Assembly (NCBI RefSeq): GCF_023101765.2
Contig: NC_064227.1
Span: 496,001 to 560,000 of the forward strand
Direction: 5' to 3'
DNA: 64,000 nucleotides
Source of the DNA: Spodoptera frugiperda
Taxonomy: Eukaryota > Arthropoda > Insecta > Lepidoptera > Noctuidae
A program made the translations under genes and the position numbers. The notes beneath the pieces are model-generated. The model searched no databases. It worked only from the letters and a program-made list of their open reading frames with translations, and was not told where the DNA came from. Shown piece by piece: positions 54,901 to 57,163 of this stretch (its first letter is position 1; each line of letters begins with the position of its first letter).

Positions 54901-57163
54901 TGTTTTTATAACTTTGTATAGACAACTTCCGAGTTCCTTCCAAGAACAAGGGGTCCGATACGTTCTTCGGACCAAATCCGTGCACACTGGAGGCAGTTTG
55001 CGACGCCATCCACATCGCCGAAGATAGAGCAACATGGCGGAATATAGTCAACCAGAGAGTTATTTGTCGAGGTTACGATCCTCAGCATTGAGGATAAACG
55101 ACGCAAGAAAGATAGAGAACTTGAAATAAATACAACTGGTGCTATATCCTACAAACCTATAATCTCCAAAGTTGAGCGTGAAGGTCTGCGACTTCCCAGC
55201 GTGGTAGGTCTTCACATGGGTGAGCGGCCACTCCTGCAGGATCTCCTTCGTCACCTCGTCCAGGCGCAGGATGGCGTGGGAGTTGATGCCCAGCAGGCGA
55301 GGAACCAGCTTCTTCTTGTCTTTTTGTTTCTCCTAAAGTAACATACAATTTTAAAATGAGTTTTTGTAAAAGTAAACATGATTTGCAACTGTAATGGCAA
55401 TAACAAGCTGCTTGGATTCGGTTCGATCTCTCACAAAAATTGATGTAATTATAAAGAAGATGGTGAATACGTTTATTTACGCAATGTTTGGCTTTGACCG
55501 GCTTACAAGTAACGTGTAGCAGGTTCGATTCCTACACGAAGCAACTCTGTGTGATCCACATATTGTTGTTTCGGGTCTGGATGTCATGTGTATGTGAAAT
55601 TGTATATTTGTAAACGCACTCACGACACAGGAGAAAATCCAAGTGTGGGGCAACGTTGAAATAAAACAAGGCATGTCATAACTATTTAGAGACGGTAAGT
55701 ATGGAAAATCCACTAAAAATAGGAAATAGAAACAAAAGTACGAAGGAACTAGTAGAGTAACTACAGTCTAAACCAGTTTCCATATCCATACCTTAACCAA
55801 AAAGAAGGTGACTCCATAAGTGGGCAATGCTCTGGCAGTCTTGATGTACAGGAACTTGGCTTCCAGCTCGCTCAGCCCCTGGTGCTGCGCGAACTCCTTC
55901 GCAATCTTCTTCTCAACGTTCCACGCATTCAGGTACTGCGCCGGCAGGTACTCCTCGAGCCTGAAGGGATTTTAATTTGTTATTTTTTTTTAAAGAAAAG
56001 CGTGGTTTGAAAGACGATGTAGTGACAAGGATTGAAAAGGGAATGTTACGATGGTTTGGACATGTAGAAAGGATGGATGACAGCAGATTTACGATAGAAG
56101 TATACAAGGCAAATACGAGTGGGACCGTCGTCGGTAGAGGGCGCTCCAGACTCCAGATATATAGCGACCAGATTGGCGATATATTAAAAAAGGGCCAAAT
56201 TAAAAGTACCTTTAACTGACGAGCATGCATTAAAAGACTGATGACTGTTGATGAAGCGAAAGAGGTATGTTAGATTCAGATTAAGAGTAATTGGCGTTCC
56301 ATTGTCTCTACCTACCCCATTTGAGACAGACGTGAGGTTATGTATGTATGTTAGTTATTTTTTTATTGCAATGGGGATTTGGAAACTATCTCGCCTGATG
56401 GTATGCGATAATGGAGCCTATGACGAAGGATGTATACCCATAAGCAATCTATTCACTCGAGCTTTAAAAACAATTGGGTTATATAAACAAGAGAAAGTGT
56501 TCCGATGTTTTCATGGTTGTATCTACTGTAGATCCTGGCTTAAAGGACTTGCAGAAGTTTTGGGAGGTTGTGGCGGGGTTGCCCCATAAAAAAGGAGAAA
56601 GTAAAGGTATAGATATTATAGAAACTTTTGTTCAAACATCTTCAGTGGCCTTGTATATTGTTGGAGGGTAAACGTGCCACTCATGGACAGTCGCAAATTC
56701 GCAACACTAGACTGTTGTCTGTTGACTACAAGTGTTCATGAAAACCAGTAGATAAAAGCGCATAAACTAACTTTCCCATTTAGGTACCTATTTAGGTGGT
56801 TGTGGTCTGGTGGTGATGTTAGAAGCACAGAGTCAGAGCATACGCTACTATGCTCTGTACCCTCAGTACGACTTTGTTTTACGTTGAACGAAATCGAAAC
56901 GAGGGCGCGTTCGGCCCTCTGATTGGTTGGTTTATTCGCACCGGCCAATCAGAACGCCGAACGCGCTCTCGTTTCGTTTATGTTTAACGTAAAGCAAACT
57001 CGTACTAAGGGTACTGTATATTGTGTACAGTAGCGTGCTCCGACTGCATGGCATAATCCATACTGATAGTCCTTTACTTACTTCTCAATAAAGCCTGTCT
57101 TGTGTTTCTTCTCCTGGTAGTCTCCTAACTGCACCTGGCACTGGATACCCGCGAACTGAATGG
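638..57163 (-). CDS. Giant talin-like protein, partial at both ends, 114 visible exons
   Basis: Talins link integrin tails to actin: an N-terminal FERM head binds the beta-integrin tail and lipid, and a rod of four- and five-helix bundles binds vinculin and actin. Here F3 is recognisable from the KKLVPRLLG, VTKEILQEW and FTLNFGDY motifs. Rod exons carry the talin bundle signature APTI.DP.CQ and the AECAAQAAYL segment. All 114 exons have GT/AG borders and phases that join without a stop. Visible coding length is about 14.3 kb (about 4,760 residues), nearly twice a whole ordinary talin, because of a repeated seven-exon rod module. F0, F1 and most of F2 are not seen upstream, and the C-terminal rod runs off the left edge. 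An ordinary talin is presumably encoded elsewhere in the genome, but that cannot be tested here. Vinculin and alpha-catenin were considered and do not explain the FERM head. Confidence 0.9.
2917..3010 (-). repeat. Fragment of the GTCAAAGTCAAA-type interspersed repeat
   Basis: Reads GAAGAACGAGCGAGAAACTG and TCGTTCCAAAGTGTAGATTC on the minus strand, the same 3' segment seen at 37747-37923 and 50526-50632. Truncated and intronic. Confidence 0.5.
4022..4645 (+). mobile_element. Two adjacent copies of a noctuid-type interspersed element (family S3)
   Basis: The copy at about 4358-4645 starts ATGCTTCGGCACGAATGGGC and ends near CTCGTTTACCGGCTTATACC. A diverged, shortened copy precedes it at about 4035-4215. 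The same element recurs at 8990-9303, 19385-19640, 47165-47480 and 53455-53760. It has no coding capacity. Confidence 0.7.
4658..9487 (-). CDS. Talin-like gene: rod exons collinear with about R7-R9
   Basis: Exons 9322-9487, 8797-8889, 8270-8344, 7226-7394, 6639-6751, 5664-5792 and 4658-4837. They follow ordinary talin order. The serine-rich exon at 9322 starts LEEKLQQLSSKLSS, then come KRKLLEACRHLNDSINKL and the hallmark NSAECAAQAAYL (6639-6751). This is followed by a GVSDP-like start, ISVSDQDKS (5664-5792). This part is single copy and outside the A-G array, so the gene keeps a conventional downstream rod. The exon at 7226-7394 is Arg/Ala-rich and diverged. SINE and MITE insertions fill the introns, especially 4022-4645, 8475-8765 and 8990-9305. 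Confidence 0.82.
4906..5540 (+). repeat. Two fragments of the GTCAAAGTCAAA-type repeat
   Basis: Fragments near 4906-5030 and 5345-5540 share TCTGTCCGTCAGTGAAGCTA-like and TGGAGAAGAACGAACAAGAA segments with copies at 37747 and 50526. The sequence between them (5031-5344) is AT-rich with no feature I recognise. Confidence 0.5.
6068..6173. mobile_element. Small palindromic MITE (family M2)
   Basis: Starts CCTTAGTATGAGTTTGCTTT and ends with a near reverse complement (AACTCGTACTTAAG). The centre carries AACGCTCTCGTTTCGAT. Related copies: 10827-10983, 46669-46773, 47040-47158 and 56857-57010. Non-coding, intronic. Confidence 0.7.
7420..7619 (+). mobile_element. Short Helitron-like non-autonomous element
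   Basis: Starts TCTATACTAATATTATAAAG and ends GTAGCTAG before T, the 5'-TC...CTRR-3' signature of Helitrons. The interior (GTTTGTCTGTTTGTCTGAAC, CGCGCTAATCTCCGGAACTA) is common in Lepidoptera. Family assignment rests on these ends only. Confidence 0.55.
8475..8765. mobile_element. AT-rich element containing GTCAAA/TGACGTCA motifs (family M4)
   Basis: Runs from about TAGGCATGTTTCCTACTAGT to TAATTTATTTTTGACC. A reverse-orientation copy sits at 40533-40738 inside another MITE. The shared core includes TATGACGTCATAAGTTTTTG. The copy here is longer by an insertion near 8610-8640. Confidence 0.65.
8990..9303 (+). mobile_element. S3-type interspersed element
   Basis: Full-length-looking copy starting GTGTGGAAGAGCCATGCTTC-like sequence and ending near TCTCATAAAAAAAG. 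Very similar to 47165-47480. It ends about 20 bp before the donor side of the talin exon at 9322. Confidence 0.75.
9583..9741. mobile_element. Foldback MITE (family M1)
   Basis: Long inverted repeat with arms GGCCTTAGTCTGCTATTACA and its complement, and central TATGTAGGTTGTATAGCTCC. Copies: 35928-36088, 40400-40764 (interrupted), 51653-51803 and 54424-54527 (truncated). Confidence 0.85.
10070..10360 (+). mobile_element. tRNA-derived SINE (family S1), full copy
   Basis: The tRNA-like head has box A-like TTGGTCGAGTGGTCAC and box B GGTTCGATTCCC. The body includes TATGGCAATAGGCTCACCCC and the tail CCCCTTCGGGGATAAAAGGC. Other copies lie at 11068, 14668, 34436, 54168, 57951 and 60958. Pol III-type, non-coding. 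Confidence 0.85.
10827..10983. mobile_element. M2-family palindromic MITE
   Basis: Begins CCTTAGTATGAGTTTGGTTT and ends AAGCAAACTCATACTAGGTA. The centre contains ATTGGCCGGCTGG. Good terminal symmetry. Confidence 0.75.
11068..11312 (+). mobile_element. tRNA-derived SINE (S1), diverged copy
   Basis: Head TAGTTGGTCGAGTGGTCGCC and tail CTCTTCGGGGATAAAAGGCG. It lacks part of the middle. Confidence 0.75.
11518..11699 (+). repeat. Interspersed element with CTAGCGACCCGCCCC start
   Basis: Starts CTAGCGACCCGCCCCAGCTT and ends TTTATACTATGTAGTGAT. A second copy is at 15831-16033. Common in Lepidoptera; class not determined here. Confidence 0.65.
11750..11925 (+). repeat. Truncated S3-type element
   Basis: Contains GGTCGACCGGAGTAACACCC near the start and GATTGTTTACCATCAGGTTA near the end, a shortened, diverged S3 copy. 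Confidence 0.6.
12143..15778 (-). CDS. Talin-like gene: mid-rod exons between the array and the conserved distal rod
   Basis: Exons 15653-15778, 15048-15161, 14361-14450, 14107-14238, 13467-13585, 13055-13178 and 12143-12381. All have GT donors and AG acceptors. The 5' edge of the 12143 exon could lie further upstream, because an alternative acceptor near 12413 also keeps the frame open. Peptides are helical and charged (CGKLEEALRALDLANARYQ, SPMLES-like segments, LELEKHVEKE) but do not follow the A-G pattern, so they probably form diverged bundles. The 12143 exon is markedly GC-rich (Arg/Ala-rich start). I cannot assign individual bundle numbers. Confidence 0.75.
13622..13795 (+). repeat. Interspersed element S4
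   Basis: Starts TTTTTTTGAGAGGGGAAAAT-like sequence and contains GGGAGTGTCAGACTCTTACT and GCAGCTCCGGATCGG. Copies at 15425-15600, 40010-40135, 50700-50862 and 59420-59592 (minus). The following 13796-13940 is GC-rich and repeat-like. Confidence 0.7.
14668..14880 (-). mobile_element. tRNA-derived SINE (S1), 5'-truncated
   Basis: Tail on the plus strand as AACGTCACGCCTTTTTTCTC and body as GGGGGTGAGTCTATTGCCAT. The tRNA-like head is missing. Confidence 0.75.
15425..15600 (+). repeat. Interspersed element S4, diverged
   Basis: Contains TTGGGTGAGGCGGGAGGGAG and CCGTCCGCAGACCCGC. It lies between talin exons 15048-15161 and 15653-15778. Confidence 0.65.
15831..16033 (+). repeat. Interspersed element with CTAGCGACCCGCTCC start
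   Basis: Second copy of the element at 11518, with the internal GGGACAGAGAAAGCGAGCGA segment missing from the first copy. Ends TACTATGTAGTGATATTATG. Confidence 0.65.
16487..19800 (-). CDS. Talin-like rod unit 11: degenerate B-C-D-E-F-G-A
   Basis: Exons in transcription order: B-like 19682-19800, C-like 19138-19270, D 18644-18721 (78 nt, phase 1 to 1 as in all units), E 17874-17992, F 17570-17662, G 17005-17187 and A-like 16487-16780. The A-like exon starts with IAPTIHHETCQDAL, matching the array signature APTI.DP.CQ, but encodes 98 residues instead of 70. Sequence is strongly diverged from the array, so this is an old member. It closes the module series: exons downstream follow a different pattern. 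A GGATGAT minisatellite sits in the intron between F and G. Confidence 0.8.
17218..17560. repeat. GGATGAT-type minisatellite, interrupted
   Basis: A long run of ATGGATG/ATGATGG variants in the F-G intron of rod unit 11. About 65 bp of unrelated AT-rich sequence (17345-17412, starting TTTATTTATTTATTT) splits it. Confidence 0.9.
18057..18213 (+). mobile_element. tRNA-derived SINE (family S2)
   Basis: Head ACTGCACGATTGGTGTGGTG and box B GGGTTCGATTCCCGCG. The tail TGTTTGTAAACGCACCCACG is followed by GAGAAAATCCTAGTGTGG. Further copies at 55482, 57338, 59950 (minus) and 36712 (minus). Confidence 0.75.
19385..19640 (+). repeat. 5'-truncated S3-type element
   Basis: Contains GCTTGCGTTGTGTTTCGTTG and GCTTACCATCCGGTGATCCG, ending in CTTATACCATAAAAG. 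Lies upstream of exon 19682. Confidence 0.7.
19897..20034 (-). CDS. Talin-like gene: proline/lysine-rich linker exon
   Basis: This 138-nt exon (phase 1 to phase 1) encodes about 46 residues. The first part, KPAVQPRKPAVPARDSKH, is basic and proline-rich, and the second, PEAQSFLDAMRAEES, is helix-like. In transcription order it sits where exons G and A (the predicted four-helix bundle) should lie between unit 10 and unit 11, so one bundle seems to have been replaced by a short flexible segment. No other unit has such an exon. Borders fit: acceptor after 20034 and donor before 19897. Confidence 0.75.
20333..22040 (-). CDS. Talin-like rod unit 10 (A-F, no G)
   Basis: Exons: A 21833-22040 (208 nt, one codon shorter than in the array), B 21642-21751, C 21440-21554, D 21174-21251, E 20726-20841 and F 20333-20429 (97 nt, ending in phase 1 instead of 0). 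The changed phase of F matches the phase of the linker exon that follows. A starts TTAPTISDPQCQ, with Ser at residue 7 where array copies have Asn or Glu. Sequence is clearly related to the array but diverged, and its introns do not match array introns. Confidence 0.85.
20925..21060 (+). repeat. GTCAAAGTAAAA-type interspersed repeat
   Basis: Contains AGATCATTTATTCCAATGAA and ATCTGTCTGTCAGTACTTCA. Intron between D and E of unit 10. Confidence 0.55.
22123..24008 (-). CDS. Talin-like rod unit 9 (A-G), homogenised array copy
   Basis: Exons: A 23798-24008, B 23108-23220, C 22908-23022, D 22746-22823, E 22529-22644, F 22361-22453 and G 22123-22284. Total 888 nt (296 residues). Predicted helices: A two, B to F one each, G two, giving five-helix (B-F) plus four-helix (G-A) bundles by inference. 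Residue 7 of A is Asn. The A-B intron (23221-23797) carries a LINE fragment shared with unit 7. The D-E intron (22645-22745) matches that of unit 8. Confidence 0.92.
23338..23740. mobile_element. LINE fragment in the A-B intron of unit 9
   Basis: Plus-strand reading at about 23505-23705 gives reverse-transcriptase C-terminal features: VWAYPSHERKPFAQKVFYSE, GQHLHYKDVLKRHLNACGI and KEWEWIANHR. On the minus strand at 23341-23432 there is a C2H2-like finger, CSNCDRIFKTKFGLASHIRA then H, followed by a stop. The two pieces are in opposite orientation, so the insert is rearranged. It has frame shifts and no complete gene. Confidence 0.7.
24089..25558 (-). CDS. Talin-like rod unit 8 (A-G), homogenised array copy
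   Basis: Exons: A 25348-25558, B 25077-25189, C 24877-24991, D 24715-24792, E 24498-24613, F 24327-24419 and G 24089-24250 (888 nt). Residue 7 of A is Glu, as in unit 6. The A-B intron (25190-25347) is of the same type as unit 6. Exons C and D and the C-D intron appear identical to unit 9. The E-F intron (24420-24497) is 78 nt with no in-frame stop. Confidence 0.92.
25637..27511 (-). CDS. Talin-like rod unit 7 (A-G), homogenised array copy
   Basis: Exons: A 27301-27511, B 26616-26728, C 26416-26530, D 26254-26331, E 26043-26158, F 25875-25967 and G 25637-25798 (888 nt). Residue 7 of A is Asn, and exon D reads DRKHPDY where the other array copies read DREHPDY. The A-B intron (26729-27300) contains the same LINE and zinc-finger fragments as unit 9. 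The E-F intron (25968-26042) is 75 nt and open. Confidence 0.92.
26848..27250. mobile_element. LINE fragment in the A-B intron of unit 7
   Basis: Nearly identical to the insert in unit 9 (23338-23740), with the same orientation, rearrangement and surrounding intron. It was therefore copied together with the rod unit rather than inserted twice. Confidence 0.75.
27592..29046 (-). CDS. Talin-like rod unit 6 (A-G), homogenised array copy
   Basis: Exons: A 28836-29046, B 28567-28679, C 28369-28483, D 28207-28284, E 27994-28109, F 27830-27922 and G 27592-27753 (888 nt). Residue 7 of A is Glu. Reading from the G exon of unit 5 through A and B of unit 6 stays open for 290 codons across the 81-nt and 156-nt introns between them. 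Its E-F intron (27923-27993, 71 nt) has a replaced 5' half on the coding strand and is the only array copy whose length is not a multiple of three. Confidence 0.92.
29128..30550 (-). CDS. Talin-like rod unit 5 (A-G), homogenised array copy
   Basis: Exons: A 30340-30550, B 30114-30226, C 29915-30029, D 29753-29830, E 29540-29655, F 29366-29458 and G 29128-29289 (888 nt). Residue 7 of A is Asn. The A-B intron (30227-30339) is the unit 7/9 type with the LINE fragment missing: its two ends match and the middle is gone. The E-F intron is 81 nt and open. Confidence 0.92.
30600..30930 (+). repeat. Interspersed element S6 between units 4 and 5
   Basis: Contains GCTGCAACTCGTGTAAGCCA, ATACAACCATGAAAACACCG and TCCACTTCCCTCGGTGAATT. 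Related copies at 39120-39365, 48575-48755 and (partial) 1840-1955, and reversed at 56500-56590. It lengthens the otherwise short G-A spacing here. Confidence 0.6.
31078..32583 (-). CDS. Talin-like rod unit 4 (A-G), array edge copy
   Basis: Exons: A 32373-32583 (diverged, starting ATSPSPSDPRCG), B 32125-32234 (array-like 3' part, diverged start), C 31925-32039, D 31763-31840, E 31487-31602, F 31316-31408 and G 31078-31239. B-C-D-E-F-G are near-identical to units 5-9 while A is not, so the homogenised tract ends inside exon B, near 32200. The D-E intron (31603-31762) is longer and holds pieces of both D-E intron types. The stretch 30551-31077 between this unit and unit 5 holds an interspersed repeat. 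Confidence 0.9.
32710..35070 (-). CDS. Talin-like rod unit 3 (A-G), mostly diverged
   Basis: Exons: A 34860-35070, B 34671-34783, C 34104-34218, D 33631-33708, E 33337-33446 (two codons shorter), F 32979-33071 and G 32710-32844 (45 codons instead of 54). Most exons are diverged from the array, but most of A, about 34893-35030, is near-identical to array A exons while its two ends are not. Introns contain SINE fragments (33848-33968, 34436-34645) and a CAATC-type simple repeat (33180-33330). Confidence 0.88.
33180..33330. repeat. Simple repeat (CAATC/ATCAATC)n
   Basis: Low-complexity run of AATCAATCGATCAATC variants in the E-F intron of unit 3, ending close to the donor side of exon 33337. 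Confidence 0.85.
33848..33968 (+). repeat. 3' end of an S3-type element
   Basis: Contains CTGGTGTTTCAGGTGTCCAT and CTTGCCGGCTTACTCCATAA. The 5' part is absent. Confidence 0.65.
34436..34645 (-). mobile_element. tRNA-derived SINE (S1), 5'-truncated
   Basis: Plus strand shows ATGTCACGCCTTTTATCCCT and AGGGGGTGAGCCTATTGCCA. It lies just upstream of the donor of exon 34671, within the B-C intron of unit 3. Confidence 0.75.
35153..37604 (-). CDS. Talin-like rod unit 2 (A-G), mosaic of old and homogenised exons
   Basis: Exons: A 37385-37604 (73 codons), B 36865-36977, C 36385-36499, D 35789-35866, E 35595-35710, F 35397-35489 and G 35153-35314. E (except its first codons, DSQML) and most of G are near-identical to the array, whereas A, B, C and F are diverged. 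The G start ILGLTTDA differs from the array VLALAATS. A MITE (35928-36088) lies in the C-D intron. Confidence 0.88.
35928..36088. mobile_element. Foldback MITE (family M1)
   Basis: Near-symmetric arms GCCTTAGTCTGCTATTACAA and AATAGCAGTCTAAGGCCCC. One arm carries a short insertion (GATCTTGGTCACTGGTCATT). Confidence 0.85.
36712..36832 (-). mobile_element. tRNA-derived SINE (S2), partial
   Basis: Reverse orientation: CACATGAACCAGACACGAAA, then GGGAATCAAACACACCGGTT and CACTGCGCCAGCCGTGCAGT, the complement of the S2 head. Confidence 0.65.
37058..37330 (-). mobile_element. S3-type element, reverse orientation
   Basis: Plus strand reads GCCTAATGGTAAGCAATAGC early and CATGCCAAAGCATGGCTCTC at the end, the mirror image of the S3 order. 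Confidence 0.7.
37747..37923 (+). repeat. GTCAAAGTCAAA-type interspersed repeat, good copy
   Basis: Starts AAAGTCAAAGTCAAAATGAT and contains ATAGACCGAGAAGGCACTTT and TCAGTCCTCTAGTGAAGCTA, ending near ACTCCATAGGTTACT. Confidence 0.65.
37982..45438 (-). CDS. Talin-like rod unit 1 (A-G), diverged, with large introns
   Basis: Exons: A 45225-45438 (LTAPAIHEPHCQSALTAAC), B 44815-44930, C 40814-40928, D 39787-39864, E 38972-39087, F 38547-38639 and G 37982-38140. Exon order and phases equal the array. The B-C intron (40929-44814, 3.9 kb) is the largest inside the module series and holds a tRNA gene, a GC-rich patch and a 598-bp palindrome. The C-D and D-E introns carry several interspersed repeats. 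Confidence 0.88.
39120..39365 (+). repeat. Interspersed element S6
   Basis: Contains GCAACTCTTGTAAGCCAGGA and CAACCATGAAAACACCGGAT, parallel to 30600-30930. The rest of this D-E intron (39366-39786) shows nothing I recognise. Confidence 0.6.
40010..40135 (+). repeat. Interspersed element S4, diverged
   Basis: Contains CTAATGACTTCTCCCACCTT and GGTGAGGCGAGAGTGTCAGG. Confidence 0.6.
40197..40316. mobile_element. MITE (family M3)
   Basis: Arms AACTGCCGCACTCAGAGACA and TCACTCTGAGTATGGCGGTA are near complements. Copies at 50188-50310 and 61306-61428. Confidence 0.7.
40400..40764. mobile_element. M1 foldback MITE split by an M4 element
   Basis: M1 starts at 40400 (GGCCTTAGTCTGCTATTACA) and resumes near 40740 (TTGTAATAGCAGACTAAGGC). 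Between, at about 40533-40738, is a reverse copy of the element at 8475-8765. Hence M4 inserted after M1. Confidence 0.75.
41942..42015 (+). tRNA. tRNA-Thr (anticodon AGU)
   Basis: 74-nt cloverleaf without intron. The anticodon arm is CCTGT-CTAGTAA-ACAGG with anticodon AGT. The T arm is GCGAG-TTCGAAT-CTCGC. The A box (TGGCTTAGTTGG) and B box (GTTCGAATC) are intact. A T-run follows at 42032-42036, a plausible Pol III terminator. One acceptor-stem pair is G4-G69, where vertebrate orthologs have G-U. It lies in the 3.9-kb intron of the talin-like gene, on the opposite strand. Confidence 0.9.
42168..42850. repeat. Repeat-derived stretch in the large intron
   Basis: 42168-42285 is a reverse S3 fragment (CACCTGATGGTAAGCGATCA). 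42290-42850 carries TGGGGGCACGGTAGTGCCCC, a CACT/CACTCA run at about 42548-42567 and a conserved-looking block with CGACTTCCGCAACTTTTGAC-like sequence. It looks like an old transposon relic; class unknown. Confidence 0.45.
42965..43110. other. GC-rich patch in an AT-rich intron
   Basis: Contains CCCGCCGCCTGCCCCCTCGT and CGGCACCCGAACGCGGGCAG with many CpG, in sharp contrast to its surroundings. No coding support on either strand. It could be a promoter-like CpG patch or part of a transposon. Confidence 0.5.
43150..43345. repeat. Direct duplication, about 95-bp unit, two copies
   Basis: Both copies contain TAGTTTAGTAGGT, CTAGTGTTTTAATTTTCATT and GATAAAAAGTATTAG followed by ATTACGTTTGCAATTTTCT. 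The second copy has a small insertion (TAGTTAGGTACT). Confidence 0.8.
43771..44368. repeat. 598-bp palindrome: 269-bp arms, 60-bp spacer
   Basis: The left arm (43771-44039) starts ATCCCACAAAAACATTTCAT. The right arm (44100-44368) ends with its reverse complement. The arms are equal in length with about three mismatches found by eye. The spacer contains TTTTTGCTATTCGTCATATG. No clear target duplication. It lies in the 3.9-kb B-C intron of rod unit 1. Confidence 0.92.
44945..45050 (+). repeat. Fragment of the GTCAAAGTCAAA-type repeat
   Basis: Contains CAGTCTGTCCGTCAGTGAAA and TATGGAGAAGAACGAACAAG. Confidence 0.5.
45608..45735 (+). repeat. GTCAAAGTCAAA-type interspersed repeat
   Basis: Starts GCAAAGTCAAAGTCAAATCA and includes TAATAGTCTGTCAGTCTCTC. 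Confidence 0.6.
45819..48455 (-). CDS. Talin-like rod unit 0 (C-G)
   Basis: Exons: C 48341-48455 (DYTGPKPDAAERMKLEKAL), D 48023-48100 (DPENIDYASAINSMNAI), E 47495-47616, F 46508-46600 and G 45819-45980. Phases are those of the module (C 0 to 1, D 1 to 1, E 1 to 0, F and G 0 to 0). This is the first full run of the pattern after the head, and the A exon of unit 1 follows it. The E exon follows directly on a SINE that ends about 12 bp before its donor site. Confidence 0.85.
46669..47158. mobile_element. Two M2-family MITEs about 270 bp apart
   Basis: The copy at 46669-46773 contains AACGCGTTCGGCGCTCTGAT. The copy at about 47040-47158 contains TTTACGTTTAAAGCAATCGA and AACCAATCAGAGTGCCGAAC. Confidence 0.65.
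47165..47480 (+). mobile_element. S3-type element, near full length
   Basis: Starts AAGTGTGGGAGAGCCATGCT and ends ATTACCGGCTTGTTTCATAA, with the middle CCGACGTGAAACAACGCTTG. It is very like 8990-9303, so both are recent. Confidence 0.8.
48575..48826 (+). repeat. S6 fragment followed by a GTCAAAGTCAAA-type fragment
   Basis: 48575-48755 contains TTCTGTAAGCCAGGATCTAC and CAACCATGAAAACACCAGAA. 48758-48826 contains AAAGTCAAAGTCAAAGTTGA and CAGGAAGACACTTTTGAACG. Confidence 0.55.
49301..49752. repeat. Three tandem copies of a 148-150-bp block
   Basis: Copies start at about 49305, 49455 and 49603, each with CGATCGTTACACGACTTCGG or a one-base variant (TGATCG) and ending AAATGCTCTAACGGAGTATA (third copy AAATGCCCGAACGGAGTATA). 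Confidence 0.9.
50188..50310. mobile_element. M3-family MITE nested in the Helitron-like element
   Basis: Arms AACTGCCACACTCAGAGTCA and ATGACTCTGAGTGCGCGAGT. The centre contains AACTATTGCTAAGGACTGGG. Confidence 0.7.
50526..50862 (+). repeat. GTCAAAGTCAAA-type 3' fragment and an S4 element
   Basis: 50526-50632 contains GTCTGTCTGTCGGTCAGTCC and ATTCCTATGGAGAAGAATGA. 50700-50862 is an S4 copy (TTGGGCGAGGCGAGAGGGAG). It ends about 40 bp from talin exon 50901. Confidence 0.65.
50901..53365 (-). CDS. Talin-like gene: head-rod linker and first rod helices (about R1)
   Basis: Exons 53280-53365, 52916-53015, 52152-52229, 51926-52047, 51287-51391 and 50901-51023. The first resembles the talin linker (TTVQQLVVT, like the TSAQQAL segment of vertebrate talin). 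The next two give SNSVKIVGLLTDPTENDYEE, which aligns with the R1 start (VVNLTAGDPAETDY in vertebrate talin). Exons 52152 and 51926 are D-like (78 nt, phase 1 to 1) and E-like. Exon 51287 is F-like. Thus the module pattern is already present in R1. Confidence 0.82.
51653..51803. mobile_element. Foldback MITE (family M1)
   Basis: Arms GCCTTAGTCTGCTACAATTG and CAATTGTAATAGCAGACTAA. The first arm has a small rearrangement (AATTGTAATAATTGTGTCAG). Confidence 0.85.
53455..53760 (+). mobile_element. S3-type element
   Basis: Starts AAAGTGTAGGAGAGCAATGC and ends TACGTCTGCTCGTGTTCCAT. It lies between exons 53280 and 53925. Confidence 0.75.
53925..54016 (-). CDS. Talin-like gene: exon after FERM F3
   Basis: This 92-nt exon encodes SHLIQHVSNSPSKMV and then FVGPNKLITSEHG. 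The position matches the linker that follows F3 in talin (the DSVSPKKST region), and SNSPSKMV resembles it. Phase 2 in and phase 1 out, fitting both neighbours. Confidence 0.75.
54099..54390. mobile_element. S1 tail fragment (minus) joined to an S1 copy (plus)
   Basis: 54099-54165 is the reverse tail (ACGTCACGCCTTTTATCCCC). 54168-54390 is a plus copy with head TTCGTTGGTCGAGTGATCGC and box B GGTTCGATTCCC. Confidence 0.75.
54424..54527. mobile_element. Truncated M1 MITE
   Basis: One full arm (GGCCTTAGTCTGCTATTACA to TATGTAGGTTGTATAGCTCC) and the beginning of the second arm, which stops at CTTGCACTG. Confidence 0.8.
54581..54736 (-). CDS. Talin-like FERM F3, C-terminal part
   Basis: Encodes DKEYSVKTQDCHRI followed by AYIDIIRRR, matching the end of talin F3 (pattern YYSVQTTEGEQI...GYIDIILKK). 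This is the last strand and long helix of the PTB-like F3 fold. The basic RRRM tail replaces the lysine run of ordinary talin. Only F3 is the integrin-binding lobe of the head. Confidence 0.88.
55157..55332 (-). CDS. Talin-like FERM F3, core
   Basis: Encodes KDKKKLVPRLLGI, VTKEILQEW and FTLNFGDYR, the central F3 sheet. The lysines and leucine of the KKLVPRLLG loop, known to matter for lipid contact and integrin activation in talin, are kept. The strand that contacts the integrin NPxY motif reads HVKTYHAGKS. By alignment the family Arg-Trp pair (R358/W359 in human talin-1) is Thr-Tyr, with a one-residue insertion just after. Integrin-tail binding may be altered (inference). Confidence 0.92.
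55482..55665 (+). mobile_element. tRNA-derived SINE (S2)
   Basis: Box B GGTTCGATTCCTACACG and the body GTTTCGGGTCTGGATGTCAT, then CGACACAGGAGAAAATCCAA. The head is diverged. Confidence 0.7.
55792..55960 (-). CDS. Talin-like FERM F2-F3 junction exon
   Basis: Encodes LEEYLPAQYLNAWNVEKKI then LSELEAKFLYIKTARALPTY and GVTFFLVK. This matches talin F2 end and F3 start (patterns LKDFLPKEY, MSEIEAKVRYVKLARSL, YGVSFFLVK). Phase 2 in and phase 0 out. The donor is GTATGG. Confidence 0.92.
55985..56280 (+). mobile_element. LINE reverse-transcriptase C-terminal fragment
   Basis: The plus frame encodes TRIEKGMLRWFGHVERMDD and later RSRLQIYSDQIGDILKKG, then a stop. The LRWFGHVERM motif is typical of the C-terminal part of non-LTR retrotransposon polyproteins of insects. 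The fragment lacks the catalytic region. It lies in the intron between exons 55792 and 57082. Confidence 0.8.
56857..57010. mobile_element. M2-family MITE
   Basis: Starts ACCCTCAGTACGACTTTGTT and ends AAGCAAACTCGTACTAAGGG. The centre contains GATTGGTTGGTTTATTCGCA. Confidence 0.75.
57082..57163 (-). CDS. Talin-like FERM F2, first visible exon
   Basis: Encodes IQFAGIQCQVQLGDYQEKKH and then KTGFIEK, matching the talin F2 segment FAGFQCQIQFG...KHK.GF. The upstream border is a clear AG acceptor in phase 1, so at least one earlier coding exon must exist. No FERM-like peptide was found between 57164 and 60369 on the minus strand. Confidence 0.85.

Noticed and set aside
55985..56230. Host protein with the LRWFGHVERM motif
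   Set aside because: This motif is typical of the C-terminal region of insect LINE polyproteins, and only a fragment without catalytic motifs is present.
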